DNA of 64,000 nucleotides from Cryptomeria japonica (GCF_030272615.1 NC_081408.1:611077673-611141672), one strand, 5' to 3'; shown: positions 12,538-26,152, numbered from the stretch's first letter. A program made the numbers and translations. Notes: generated from the sequence alone by a model not told the origin.

Positions 12538-13916
12538 AATGCCTTCAAAGAAATATCTTTCAAGATTGCAGGATATGCACAAGATGGAATGACAATTGGT
12601 AGATGTAAAAGCCATATTCCACAACCTTTGCTAATTTTGTGTTAGTGCCAAAATGTGAGGTTTGTAACAGTATGTGACATCCATCAAAGCATCATAGAGA
12701 GGAGATTTATAACAATATGGCAAATCAAACAATGTAGGAAAGCATCGATTAAAAAAAAAACAAGATTGCAGTTTATAGAGTCTAGTAAAAGGGGCAATGA
12801 ACAAACATAACACTACTTTGGAAGGCTGCAGAGATGGTGCATGGCACAATATAGAGACAATCTATGCAAGAAACAAGAATAGAAAAGATGCAAGGTTGAG
12901 CCATAGAGTAGGGTATGATATCCATCAAAGCGTAAAGGCTTTTGAAACTCTACCATAAATATAATTTTCATGTGTTTGATCAAATCAATAACTATCTAAA
13001 AAATTGAAACTCTAGGGAGAGACATTAAATGTGAAGACAAAAAGCAACTGAAAAGGCATCGAAGGTGAAATGAACCAATAGAGTAATTATTGTAATTCAA
13101 AACATGAAAGGGTATCAAATTGGAGTTTCAAAGATACAATATAAGAAGTATCAACCAAGGATGTGGAGGTGTGTGGGCATCAGCCAAGATTGGCCAAGAG
13201 AGATAGAGGTATTGTTGAGAGGATTGATGTGCATGGAGATTGTTAATTGCATATTTCAATAAATATTTTGTAATCTTTATGTCAATTCAATTTGTGTGCA
13301 AAGAATCTATACATTTGTGCTAACTATTATTTAGTTTCTAAGTTAGATAGATGAATATTTATGTTCTTGCATCAAATGGTATAAGAGATTGAGATCTTGA
13401 GTGTGTAGATAACATCGAATGTCACAACTTATATTTTCCAAATTTCCTAGCAAATCCCTACAAACAAACCTAGGTTAATCTTTGTCAAAGGTCTCAGGAG
13501 ATGTGACCTACACAAAATTATCGAGAGATATATACATGCACCATTGGAGGAAATCAACCACAATAGTATTGAGCCACTCCGAGGAGAGATCTTGAAAAGA
13601 AATAATGAGTATAAACCAAAATATGCAAGGGTTGCAGAGAAGAAGCTTGATGTCTTTAAGTATTTCTTGGACTTCACCCAAGAACATGAGTGAGTCTGCC
13701 TGTTTCTAAGTCACCTACATGATAAATTCCTATACCTAGACAAACCATATAAGATCACAATGAAATATAGTCAAGAGATCATTGGGTTGACTGCAAGAAT
13801 TGTTGTTGGCTCTACTCAAACAACAACAAGCAACCAACAAAGGGAGTTTCAACTATTTTTTCTACAATAACATATTAGTACACAAAAACACTCTTCATAA
13901 TGATAACCATAAAATT
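12538..13916. other. Intergenic, possible trace of another copia LTR/PBS
   Basis: No gene recognised. Around 13366-13400 the text TTGCATCA followed by AATGGTATAAGAGATTGAG resembles a degenerate LTR end plus PBS, but I find no partner LTR. Low confidence. Confidence 0.3.
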
Positions 13917-13920
13917 ACAA

Positions 13921-13955
13921 GGGTGAATTCACAAAACTGGTTCCCACTTTTGCCA
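13921..13955 (+). repeat. Left terminal inverted repeat
   Basis: Starts GGGTGAATTCACAAAACTGG and continues TTCCCACTTTTGCCA. Pairs with 27095-27129 in inverted orientation, with mismatches at positions 8, 15 and 17 of the first 30. Confidence 0.88.
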
Positions 13956-13995
13956 ACGAAAGAATTTGGCGAAAGTGGGAATTTCGGATTTGACA

Positions 13996-14152
13996 ATGTT
14001 CGAGCGAAACACAAATGTTCGCTCGGACTGCCCGTGGGAGTCCGAGCGAACCAAACGGTTCAGCTGGGTTCGAGCGAACACGGTGGTCCAAGTGAACCCA
14101 TTAAAATATCGATATTTAATGGGTTCGCTCGAACCCCCCATTCGCTCGAACC
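13996..14152. repeat. Left subterminal cluster of GTTCGAGCGAAC-like motifs
   Basis: At least six matches or near matches to GTTCGAGCGAAC or its complement GTTCGCTCGAAC within about 160 bp, in both orientations. The same motif is clustered near the other end at 26153-26322, as expected for transposase binding sites. Confidence 0.75.
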
Positions 14153-14159
14153 CTTGGCA

Positions 14160-14754
14160 GTTAGGGTTTTTTTTTAAATTTTATAAATATTGAAAATGAT
14201 AGTTAAAAGGTCATTGTTACATTTGACTTTTTCTGTCTGGTGGGGGTTGGATCGAACCAATCGTCAGCATCATGTCATCGAGCCTTGTCTGCAGCAGTTA
14301 GCATCTTTCTTATTTCAGTTTTCGACCCTTGTTATATCAGGTGCACAAAATAACCCTTTGTTTGGTTTAATAATGTCTTTTTTTATTAAATTTGTAAATA
14401 ATTTATTTGTTAATTTAATTTTTTAATTAAATAATTATATATAGTTATTGGTTTTGAACATTTTAGAAAAATGTTTGATAATTTATTGTTTTTCATTATT
14501 TTAGAAAAATGTTTGATAATTTAATATTTTGATTGAAATGTGTAAATTTGTTTTTAAAATTACGTAATTGTATAGATGTATATTTTTTTCAACATTTTAA
14601 AAAATTGTTATGAAAAACATAGAAAACTACCCTGTAGTAAATCAGATCTTAGAAAAACATTAGCAAAAAAAGAAAAACGTTAAAAAAATTAATTTAAATA
14701 AACATTAGAAAATTTAGATACCAAATTTAAACAAATTAGACAAAATAAATTTCC
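14160..14754. other. AT-rich spacer
   Basis: No gene recognised; very AT-rich, between the left subterminal cluster and the hairpin array. Confidence 0.5.
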
Positions 14755-17640
14755 TCTACAATGTGACCTATTTTCACATCCTATTACACGCACAACATGA
14801 CCCCTTAAGACCACATATGACACTATACGTTCTCTTAGGAGGTCATAGAGGATCACATATAATATAATAGTGTACATGTATGACATTCCCTTTAGGATCA
14901 CATCTAGTGTCCTAAGGGGTCATACGTGGTTCTAAGGGGTCACACGTGTTATAACACATGCGGGACCCCTTAGAATCGCATATGACCCCTTATAAAATTG
15001 TAGGGTGAATGACATACCCCTTAGTCCATCAAATAGTGTCTTAACACATACGTGACCCATTAAAATCGCATATGACCCTTTATAAAATCAATCTTAGTGT
15101 GAACGACATATCCCAAAACCCATCACATAGCGTCTTAAGGGGTCGTATGTGGTCCTAAGGGGTCACGCATGCTTTAACACATGCGTGACACCTTAGTAGG
15201 TCACATAGGACCCCTTATAACATCCTACTATACATATTACATTCCCCTTAGGATCACATAGTGTCATAAGGGGTCATATGTGGTTCTGAGGGGTCATGCA
15301 TTTGTTATAACATATGCATGACCCCTTAGAACTGCATATGACCCCTTATAAAATCCTAGTGTGAACGACATACCCCTTAGTCCATCACATAGTGTCTTAA
15401 GGGGTCCTATGTTGTCCTAAGGGGTCACGTATGCATTAACACATGTGTGACCCCTTAGTAGGTCACATATGTCCCCTTATAACATCCTACTGTACATATG
15501 ACATTCCCCTTAGGATCATATAGTGTCCTAAGGGGTCATATGTGGTTAGACCCACATATGACCCCTTATAAAATCCTATAACCACATATGACCCCTTATA
15601 AAATCCTAGTGTGAACGACATACCCTTTAGTTCATCACATAGCGTCTTAAGGGTCGTATGTGGTCCTAGGGGCCACACATGCATTGACACATACGTGACC
15701 CCTTAGTAGGTCACATGTATGACCCCTAATAACATCCTACTGTACATATGACATTTCCTATGTGTCCTAAGGGGTTGAATATGTGGTCCTAAGGGCTCAT
15801 GCATGCATTAACACATGCGTGACCCCTTATAGAGTCCTAGTGTGAACGACATACCCCTTAGTCCATCACATACTATCTTAAGGGGTCGTATGTGGTCCTA
15901 AGGGGTCAACATGCATTAACACATGCGTGACCCCCTTATAACATCCTACTGTACATATGACATTCCCCTTAGGATCATATAGTGTCCTAAGGGGTCATAT
16001 GTGGTTAGACCCACATATGACCCCTTATAAAATCCTATAACCACATATGACCCCTTATAAAATCCTAGTGTGAACGACATACCCCTTAGCCCATCACATA
16101 GCGTCTTAAGGGGTCATATGTGGTCCTAAGGGGCCACGCATGCATTGACACATGCGTGACACCTTAGTAGGTCACATAGGACCCCTTATAACATCCTACT
16201 ATACATATGACATTCCCCTTAGGATCACATAGTGTCATAAGGGGTCATATGTGGTTCTGAGGGGTCATGCATTTGTTATAACATATGCATGACCCCTTAG
16301 AACTGCATATGACCCCTTATAAAATCCTAGTGTGAACGACATACCCCTTAGTCCATCACATAGTGTCTTAAGGGGTCCTATGTTGTCCTAAGGGGTCACG
16401 CATGCATTAACACATGTGTGACCCCTTAGTAGGTCACATATGACCCCTTATAACATCCTATTGTACATATGACATTCCCCTTAGGATCATATAGTGTCCT
16501 AAGGGGTCATATGTTGTCCTAAGGGGTCACGCATGCATTAACACATGTGTGACCCCTTAGTAGGTCACATATAACCCCTTATAACATCCTACTGTACATA
16601 TGACATTCCCCTTAGGATCATATAGTGTCCTAAGGGGTCATATGTGGTTAGACCCACATATGACCCCTTATAAAATCCTATAACCACATATGACCCCTTA
16701 TAAAATCCTAGTGTGAACGACATACCCTTTAGTTCATCACATAGCGTCTTAAGGGTCGTATGTGGTCCTAGGGGCCACGCATGTATTGACACATACGTGA
16801 CCCCTTAGTAGGTCACATGTATGACCCCTAATAACATCCTACTGTACATATGACATTTCCTATGTGTCCTAAGGGGTTGAATATGTGGTCCTAAGGGCTC
16901 ACACATGCATTAACACATGCGTGACCCCTTATAACATCCTATTGTACATATGACATTCCCCTTAGGATCATATAGTGTCCTAAGGGGTCATATGTGGTTA
17001 GACCCACATATGACCCCTTATAAAATCCTATAACCACATATGACCCCTTATAAAATCCTAGTGTGAATGACATACCCCTTAGTTCATCACATAGCGTCTT
17101 AAGGGGTCATATGTGGTCCTAGGGGGCCACGCATGCATTGACACATACGTGACCCCTTAGTAGGTCACACATGACCCCTAATAACATCCTACTGTACATA
17201 TGAAATTTCCTATGTGTCCTAAGGGGTTGAATATGTGGTCCTAAGGGCTCACGCATGCATTAACACATGCGTGACCCTTTATAGAATCCTAGTGTGAACG
17301 ACATACCCCTTAGTCCATCACATACTATCTTAAGGGGTCGTATGTGGTCCTAAGGGGTCAACATGCATTAACACATGCGTGACCCCTTATAACATCCTAC
17401 TATACATATGACATTCCCCTTAGGATCATATAGTGTCCTAAGGGGTCATATGTGGTTAGACCCAAATATGACCCCTTATAACATCCTACTGTACATATGA
17501 CATTCCCCTTAGGATCATATAGTGTCCTAAGGGGTCATATGTGGTTAGACCCACATATGACCCCTTATAACATCCTACTATACATATGACATTCCCCTTA
17601 GGATCATATAGTGTCCTAACATACATATGACGTGTTAGAT
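14755..17640. repeat. Array of perfect hairpins in a tandem higher-order repeat
   Basis: About 2.9 kb built of short inverted repeats. One class is AAGGGGTCATATGTGG, a 6-base loop, then CCACATATGACCCCTT. The other is AAGGGGTCACGCATG, a short loop, then CATGCGTGACCCCTT. They alternate with spacers containing GTGTGAACGACATACCCC at uneven intervals of roughly 220-380 bp. A higher-order unit of about 1102 bp is visible: 15487-15690 is almost identical to 16589-16792. Short reading frames here are by-products. Confidence 0.92.
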
Positions 17641-17744
17641 CTCTCTATTCTTGAATTTTTTATGTATGTCAAAGATTTAAATATGTACATGTACATTAGA
17701 TCTCTCTATCTCTCTGAAATATATGTTATCTCTAGATCTGAAAT

Positions 17745-17935
17745 ATATGAACTCTCTCTCTCTCTCACTGAAATATTTGAAATTTTTACATGTATTTTTT
17801 GAAAATGAAAATGATCTCTCTCTCTCTGTCATGAAGATTTATATGTATATAATCTCTCTCTCTCTCTCTCTCTCATGAAAATGATCTCTCTCTCTCTCTC
17901 TCATGAAAATGATCTCTCTCTCTCTACTTATGTAT
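17745..17935 (+). repeat. CT microsatellite in the gene A leader
   Basis: Interrupted (CT)n runs ending about 35 bp before the gene A start codon. CT-rich leaders are common near plant transcription starts, so this may belong to the promoter or 5' UTR. Confidence 0.8.
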
Positions 17936-17967
17936 TTATTTTAACTTTATGACATGTACCTAGATAG

Positions 17968-19946
17968 ATGGCATCCCAGGATATACCTTCGCAGGCTCCT
18001 GATCAGGATCCACCTTTGCAGGCTCCTGATCAGGATCCACCTTCACAGGCTCCTGATCAGGATCCACCTGTGCAGGCTCCACATCAGGAGCCACCACAGG
18101 AGGATCCTCCACAGCAGGATCCCCCCTTGCCCGATATTGCCACTATTTTTCATTACAGTGATCGAGAGCTGCATAGGTTGAGGGCCATACTAGATGACCC
18201 TCGTACTGATGGCGTGTACAAGAGTACATGCACGTCCATTTTTGACAGTTTGCAGACATTGAGGGACCGCTTAGTATCTCATACCTCATTCTCACCTAAG
18301 GTTATAGAGGATATATATAGACAGTTGAGGAGTGAGGTGAGGGGTCCTCATTCTTTTGCTGATGTGGTGGGGGTGGTCTCGAAGGAGACCATCAAGGAGA
18401 GATGCTTCCCACAATATCAAGAGAAGAGTAAGGTGAGGGGATATCAGGTTACCAGATGTATTGACCCACAGGTTGCATCACTGATTTACCCACGATTCTT
18501 AGCAGCCCATGGTCGTTATCCTAATAACGACCAGATTCCATTATACTTTGCACAACAGGTATTTGCTGAGGTTCATTGTCAGATGAAACCAAACTACCTT
18601 GATATTCTGGGATATTATGGACAGGGGAGGGGCAGGATTGCTGATAGAGATGCATATCGTAGGCGTGATAGAGCTCCGCCTAGACACAGGGACCTTGTTG
18701 GCTAGAGATTTCCTACAGTAGTCCTAGCCATGGCACCCATAGCAGATCACGTTGTGATTGCTTCTCAGAGAGAAGCAATTGATAGGATTGGACATATTGC
18801 ATCAGCAGCAGCCACCATATCTTTTGACAGGGTGGGTAGATATATGATGACTCGACCACGTTCGCGATCATCCATAGATCATGCATCTTCTAGTCATGGG
18901 GGGGCTTCAGATTCAGATGATCGGTATATTTCTGCTGGCATCCCCTCCCCAGATGAGGTAGCAGCTATAGTCGGAGGTAGTAGACATGTACAGATGTCGC
19001 AGTATTTAGTCGAGGACCTACTACATGCTTATAGTTTTATTTCATCTCGACTTGGGATACCATTGGGTGATGTTAGAGAGGAGATTCTCAGAGATGTTCA
19101 GGCTACAGCGGCATCGATGCATACCCCGAGGCAGTCACAGCATTCTCATCACTCTACGCATGCTCCAGGCACTGACCCACCTACAGATCACTCTGTTGCT
19201 GCAGAGGAGGAGCTACGAGCTGATGAGCTCCATATCACAGATGAGGGCCGGTTGGATTCATGTGAGGAGATACGACCTGATCAGGTACATATCACAGATG
19301 AGGGTTTGGACTCATTTGAGGATCAGCTGAGAGATTTGAGCCATATTGGATTTATGGACATGCTACTACAGTCAGACACTTCATCCACGATGCCCACTCA
19401 TCTAGTTAGCCCCTTGCACTCCTCAGTGATACGTACAGCTAGAGAGAGATATGCTAGCATGAGTGATGTTGTTGATATGATTACGGGACAGGATCAGTCT
19501 ACTATACAGCCTACTCCAGGTGATACACAGGTATGTACATGTACATGTGCGTTTAAAATTTTAGAAGATATGTATACTTACATTGCAAATTTGTACCTAA
19601 TAAATCTATATATATATAGATCTCATGTTTAATTTAAATCATCTAGAACTTTCTAAGTTTTAATTTGTAGATCATTTAAATTGATTGTGGACTAATCCTT
19701 AAATTGACAGTTAGCTCATGTCACTCCTTCCTTGAGCTCTGAGCATGTGCGTAGGAGAGATTCTTTAGATGCTGACATTAGTGTACAGGTTAGTTATGGT
19801 TTTTGGTATATATATATTTGATGTACATGCACGTCGAGAGAGATCTATATATATTATATTTAATATTTAAATAAATTCTACTTTTGCAGGACTCCCCCTC
19901 AGATGGTCGCTCAGTTCATAGCCGACATGATGATCCCCAGTGTTGA
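17968..19946 (+). CDS. Transposon gene A, unknown function, three exons, one internal TAG
   Basis: The ATG at 17968 starts exon 1 (17968-19530), followed by donor GTATGT. Exon 2 is 19711-19788 and exon 3 is 19890-19946, ending in TGA. All junctions are phase 0 and the sum is 566 codons with the stop. A TAG at codon 246 (18703-18705) interrupts an otherwise continuous frame. The N-terminus has Pro/Gln/Asp-rich repeats (QAPDQDPP units, residues 8-50). A conserved-looking block follows (CIDPQVASLIYPRFLAAHGR near residues 165-190), then an Arg-rich stretch and a polar Ser/His/Asp-rich half. No known domain recognised. By position it is the second protein of the transposon, perhaps a DNA-binding or accessory factor; this is inference. 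The alternative is two separate genes split at the TAG. Confidence 0.7.
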
Positions 19947-20019
19947 TTTGCTCCAGACTTTATAGCTCATTTACATTTATCTTTTTATATACTTTCATAT
20001 TATATATATATATTCATGC

Positions 20020-20790
20020 ACGTACATGGAGTTTAGACTCTAGATTATACTTTATACCTGGTTTATGTTTGACTCTGGATTATACTTTATACTTTATACA
20101 TGGAGTTTAGACTCTAGATTATACTTTATACCTAGTTTGTGTTTTACTAGAGCTAGATTATACTTTATACATGGAGTTTAGACTATAGATTATACATGTT
20201 ATAAGTTTTATACATGTTTGATTATATTATATTTATACACATGTTTGATTATATTCTAGATTTATATACATGATGTTTGATTAAATTAGATTTAAATACA
20301 TGATTGATTAGATTGTATATTTCATGCATGTGTACAACGACTTGTTTAGACTCTAGATTATACTTTATACCTGGTTTGTGTTTGATCAAGATCTATTATA
20401 CATGTTTGATTATATTAGATTTATACACATGTTTGATTAAAGATTAGATTTAAATTCATGTTCAAGATTAGATTGTATATTTCATGCATGTACAACGACT
20501 TGTTTAGACTCTAGATTATACTTTATACCTGGTTTGTGTTTGATTGATCTATTATACATGTTTGATTATATTAGATTTATACACATGTTTGATTAAAGAT
20601 TAGATTTAAATTCATGTTTGATTAGATTGTATATTTCATGCATGTACAACGACTTGTTTAGACTCTAGATTATTCTGTATACCTGGTTTGTGTTTGATCA
20701 TCTATTATACATGTTTGATTATATTAGATTTATACATGTTTGATTAGATTAGATTTAAATACATGTTTGATTTTCAAACAAACTTGATTT
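20020..20790. repeat. AT-rich tandem repeats between the two convergent genes
   Basis: Units of roughly 155 bp with the phrase TTGTTTAGACTCTAGATTAT recur near 20341, 20499 and 20653, with shorter partial units before. The stretch 20790-21250 is AT-rich with no gene. Confidence 0.8.
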
Positions 20791-21253
20791 AAATGTATTC
20801 AATTATACATGTTTGATTTTCAAACAAAAGAGTATGTATGAAATGAACAAACTAAACTAAGATAGGTCATGTATTGAATAGTTCACATCCAGTACATGTA
20901 TATTACATAGGTATGTATATTTGTAGGTATGTGAGCTTCTAGGTATGTATATTGTAGTTAAATAGTTCACAACATGTACATGTCCTAATTCCATATTAAA
21001 TATATCAATTTTACAAATGTACATATTACATTCTAATTTAAATATGCATTTTTTAATTAAATACAAATACAATTACATACAATTAAACACGTGCACATTT
21101 AAATACATCCTAATTTGATATAATGTATAAATAAACTTAAAAAAATATTTATCCTAAATAGTTTCAAAACAAGTTACTTGAGATGTAGAATTTATCTTGA
21201 ACTTTTACATTAAAATTCAATTCAAGTGGATTACTAAATTATGTATATATAGT

Positions 21254-24200
21254 TCATACCACATCAAGTGGTTCACAATGCTCTTCAATAACACTTAATA
21301 TTTTGTCATGATCTTCACTATCTAGTCTCCACTTTTGAGTCCGCCCTCGACGTGGAACTGTTTGAAGAATTAGGCCAACAGCAATGACCAAGTGACTATA
21401 CTGATATACCTTGTTATCAATTTGGTATTCAGTGAAATGAATCCCATGTTGAACAATTTTAACTTGTTTGAAATATGTCCCTTGCACTACAACTGATCCT
21501 GCATGTACATGTATATAAGAAACATGAGAAATTAAAAAAATTCACACAAGCGATTTGTATGTATGTACATATTCAAATCAGAACTCAAACCTGTGGGAAA
21601 TGACATTCCATCACTCATCTCAGATTTTGATAACTTCTTTCTCTCTTCTGTGCAACGCAATAAATAATAACTAACACCTTCTATATTTCCATCTTCTGCT
21701 ATGACTGCAAAAATATCTCCTGCAATTTGACACAAGTTAAATAAATTCTAAGTTATATGTCATTTTTAAGGAAATGTTTACATGTGTACGTCATGTACAT
21801 ACATACCTTTTTTAATCAATCCTAAAATATGATTGTAATCACCAGAAATCAAAGGAATGTCTTCAAAGTTTTCATCCTCATTTGAATCCTCGTATGTGTC
21901 AGAAACATCTAGTGGCACCATTTTCCATTCACTAACATATCCAAGCTCTTGGTTCTTGCAATCAACATAGTTTTCGAAAATGCATTCAGAACAAAAACAT
22001 GAATAATCTCTAGTGTATAATATCCATGGGCGATTATCTATACTCATGACACAATGCAAAGATCTTGTCCTCTCCACACTCTTGCATCCATGCATTAATT
22101 TTCTATCCACATCTGTAAAATGTACATGTGTACAAGAATACATACATGTAGATCAAGTTGTTAAATTAAAAAAAAATAGAATAAAATACTAAAAGAGAAC
22201 ACGTACCGGTTATCTCCCAAAACACTCTATATGGAATGGGCTTATATGTTCTTGATGATGATTCCCCAGGATAATTAGGTTGTTCAAAGTGTTTCTTACA
22301 CCATTCAACAACATCATGTGCATTTTCTATACGTTCTCCTGTGTACTTTATTTGATGCTTTCTTATAGCACGTTTGATACAAGCTCCTGCACAATCATGT
22401 TCACCCTTTCCATGACCACTCTCAAAAAAACTCCAAACATGTGGTATTTTGTCATTTCGATGATATCTACATAGTGCATAAAATGGCCTCGAAGATTTGA
22501 ATTGTGCCGCACATCCATCAGACCAAACAAAATGTTTAACTATTGTTATGCCTCTATCTTTCAAATATTCAAAAAACTTCTTAAAGCAATGTTGTACAAA
22601 AAGTGTGTCATGCTCCTTATCATCACTGATATAGAAGTGGTACTCTTTCTTAATGACACGATTTTCAAATGTACTATCAACACCATCTAAATTCATCTGT
22701 GCATGTCGATAACACACATGCACGAAAATAGTGATTTGCTTTGAAAAATAATACTCTGATTGAATCTCTTTTTGATGCACAAAAGAGTAATTCTCTGCGA
22801 AGTCAACTACAGATAAAATAGTTCCAAGTGGGAAAGTGTCTCTTAATCTTTTAAATTGTTCTGCTTGCCACTTGGCAAAAAAACCATGGCATATGTATGG
22901 TTTTATCAACTTACGAAAATTTTCCATAAATGTTCCAATAGATATTTCTTCTTCTACATAATCTAGTCTTGTAGATTCCTTTCCAAATTTTGTTTCAATT
23001 TTTTTGTACTTATAACTCTTGCAATTTACCATCTTCCTCATGTCAGTATCTTCATCTCTCAAAGGCAATTTAGCCAAGTCCCCGCATGTTCCACAAATTC
23101 CTCTTATGCAATTTATTTGACCGGTTGCATTATCATCTGATTTATCACATAAGATGGATGCTATGAATTGACTTGTTCATTTAGGAGGAGCATTTTCATA
23201 ACCATCATTATCTTCTCTAATCTTTCGAAACACCTGATAGTACAAGTCAAATTCGATGTGATAACGACAACAACAAGTTTTGAAAACTTTGTTTAACTTC
23301 ACATAATATGGCCTTAACCGTTCAAACATGGTTTGTCCAATCTTTATATGAGGGTTTGTTTTAGTAAACAATACATACAATTCATGTTTTGTTGTGTCTA
23401 GCCAATGTTTTACATGGAGATCATAACGATCAGGACCAATCCTTTGCTTGATAACATCTCTACTATTTGATGAAGGGCGAGTATTATCATTCCAAAAACT
23501 TGTCACAAAGTTCCTAACAACATCTTCAATTCTATCAGAACGAGGAGCTATACACATAATTGCCCAATTCCCTTCTGAGGTAGTATCATCCAAAATCTTT
23601 CTCCTTTTAACATATTTAGATATTGTCCTTCTACTAAAACCAAACTCAGATGACAGTGAAGAGATTTGTCTTTTTTGAGGCAATCTTTCATTTACTAAAG
23701 ATGTCAACATCACTCTTCTTGAAATGGTCTTATCTAGTTTTCGAGATTTTTTACCAATGTTCACCAAACCTTTCTTAACATTATCAACAATAGATTTTTG
23801 TAGCTGAGAATATTTCCTCTTTTGATTTGTTGTATCTATACCCAACAATTTCATTGGATCTATTAAGTCTTTATGAGTAAGTACAATTGATAACAATTGA
23901 GCTTTTTCTAGTGTAGTATCAAGATTGTTGAAATGCGACATTATTTCTTTTGCACTTTTATTCATTGACCTCCTTTTAGTATGTCTAGGTTCTTCACTGA
24001 GACGTTTCAACTCATCCACATCCATTTCAAGTAAATGATCTAAATTTTTATAAGAAATATTTCTCTTCACCTGTTTAGCTAGATCCACAATATGCTCATC
24101 CATATCAGTGGTAGGAGGTAAGGAGCCTAACCCCTCTCCTTCAAAGGTCTCCATTGGTTCAACTTGGACAATCTCCTCCCTATGTTCATCAACTATATTG

Positions 24201-25980
24201 TGTTCTTCAACAGGTTCATTTGCCCGTTCTGCACATAATTTAAGAGTTTGTGTAAGGTTCTTGAATTAATCAGAGATTATTCAATTAGGATTAAGAATAG
24301 GGGTGAATTTGGCTTAAAGCTTTACATGTTAAAATTAAAGCCCATTCAATTTGGTTTATTAAATTTAAATACTTTTTTAAGACCTTATTGTTATAACTCT
24401 AATTAAATTACTTGTTTAGGTTTAAAGTTCAATTTGTTCTCAGGTTAGGATTAAAGTTCAATCTCTAATTTTGAGCACTAATTTAACACATAAAATAAAA
24501 TTTTGATAAATTAGAAATTCCAATTTTGAAAATTAAAAGTACAAATATTTTGATGCATGCATACGATAACTTAGGTGACCTCATATTAATTTGTTATGGA
24601 CCATAATGTAAGTGGACTATAATTTGTCACATGTGAGTATATTTAAGACCTATTATTGCATAATAGACCTCCTAATCTGAAATGTTTTTGCATGTACGTG
24701 AAGTTGAATATAAATAGTTCACCTAAATTATTCAACATGTTTAATAGGAGAAAAATGCAATTACACAACAAGCAAGTTGATGGAAATTGAAATTTGCAAA
24801 TACACATGTATTATCTCAAATTAATTATGTTTTTCAATTAAAACAAAATTATTTTTAATCCTATTAAAAATATTAGATAAAAAATATTGAATTCTAATTA
24901 ATTGATACGTAATACATATTAAATTAAATATCTTCTTTGTTATAAATTTATGTCACATTTAAGAACTATAATCAATGTAATAGTCCTAATAGGCCTTATT
25001 ATTAAAATCAATATGACCACATTTGAAAAAACATTTCACAAAATTAATATACTTAACTACCCTTAAGACAAATATATTATGTGATATTAAAGGACCTATC
25101 ACATGAAATTACTTGTACATGTAGATTAAATATTCAATATATATAATTTAGAACCTAAAAATTATGACATAATAGGTCTTATCTATTATAAATGAACTTA
25201 ATTATATAGGAGAAAAATGCAATTACACAACAAGCAAGTTGATGGAAATTGAAATTTGCAAATACACATGTATTATCTCAAATTAATTATGTTTTCCAAT
25301 TAAAACAAAATTATTTTTAATCCTATTAAAAATATTAGATAAAAAATATTGAATTCTAATTAATTGATACGTAATACATATTAAATTAAATATCTTCTTT
25401 GTTATAAATTTATGTTACATTTAAGAACTATAATCAATGTAATAGTCCTAATAGGCCTTATTATTAAAATCAATATGACCATATTTGAAAAAACATTTCA
25501 CAAAATTAATATGCTTAACTACCCTTAAGACAAATATATAATGTGATATTAAAGGACCTATCACATGAAATTACTTGTACATGTAGATTAAATATTCAAT
25601 ATATATAATTTAGAACCTAAAAATTATGACATAATAGGTCTTATCTATTATAAATGAACTTAATTATATAGGAGAAAAATGCAATTACACAACAAGCAAG
25701 TTGATGGAAATTGAAATTTGCAAATACACATGTATTATCTCAAATTAATTATGTTTTCCAATTAAAACAAAATTATTTTTAATCCTATTAAAAATATTAG
25801 ATAAAAAATATTGAATTCTAATTAATTGATACGTAATACATATTAAATTAAATAGAAATAAAATTAAAAATACATACTTGCATCATGATATCTTTGTCTT
25901 CTTTGTTCTCGATATCTTTCTTCCGTTTCGGGAGAATAATTCCTTGCAGTCTTATTTTGCCTTCTCTTCTTGTTCCCCAT
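21254..25980 (-). CDS. DDE-like transposase of the 13.2-kb transposon, five exons, one internal TGA
   Basis: Exons on the minus strand are 25980-25878, 24228-22207, 22112-21807, 21719-21591 and 21498-21254, all with GT/AG borders and matching phases. They total 2805 nt, or 934 aa. Exon 1 is basic (NKKRRQNKTARNYSPETEER). A single TGA at codon 385 (23179-23177) breaks exon 2. After it come Cys-rich residues (C395, C408, C413, C416), then VVDFAENYSF with Asp at about 510, WSDGCAAQFKS with Asp at about 605, and ESGHGKGEHD with candidate Glu 637 or 644. The D-D-E order and the DFAENY/SDG/HGKG motifs resemble uncharacterised transposase-like proteins of animals and plants. It would cut and paste the element by recognising its ends. 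The family name is uncertain; the coding assignment is strong. Confidence 0.82.
24745..25855. repeat. 462-bp tandem repeat inside transposase intron 1
   Basis: The phrase TAGGAGAAAAATGCAATTAC starts at 24745, 25207 and 25669, an exact period of 462 bp. Two full units and a partial third of about 185 bp. The whole array lies within intron 1 (25877-24229). Confidence 0.93.
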
Positions 25981-26152
25981 GCTTTTACAAAAAACCTTCA
26001 AATTATTCGCTTTCAAAATAATTTTCAAATATCTTCTCTCATCCAAAAGTGCGAATTATTTTAATCATTTGAGTGATAAAAAGCGAAAAAAAATTATAGA
26101 TATTTATACGATTCCACAAATGAAAAAAAAAACAAAAAATGCGTCGGCCCGT

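Noticed and set aside
13366-13400. A second copia PBS
   Set aside because: Only a degenerate match with no LTR partner or gag next to it, so not listed as an element.
13800-14193. Overlapping frames on both strands across the left transposon end
   Set aside because: They arise from the TIR and the 12-mer cluster; translations on both strands are mirror products of near-palindromic motifs.
15487-16792. Two nearly identical 67-codon frames
   Set aside because: They are the same stretch of the hairpin array repeated by its 1.1-kb unit, with no protein-like features.
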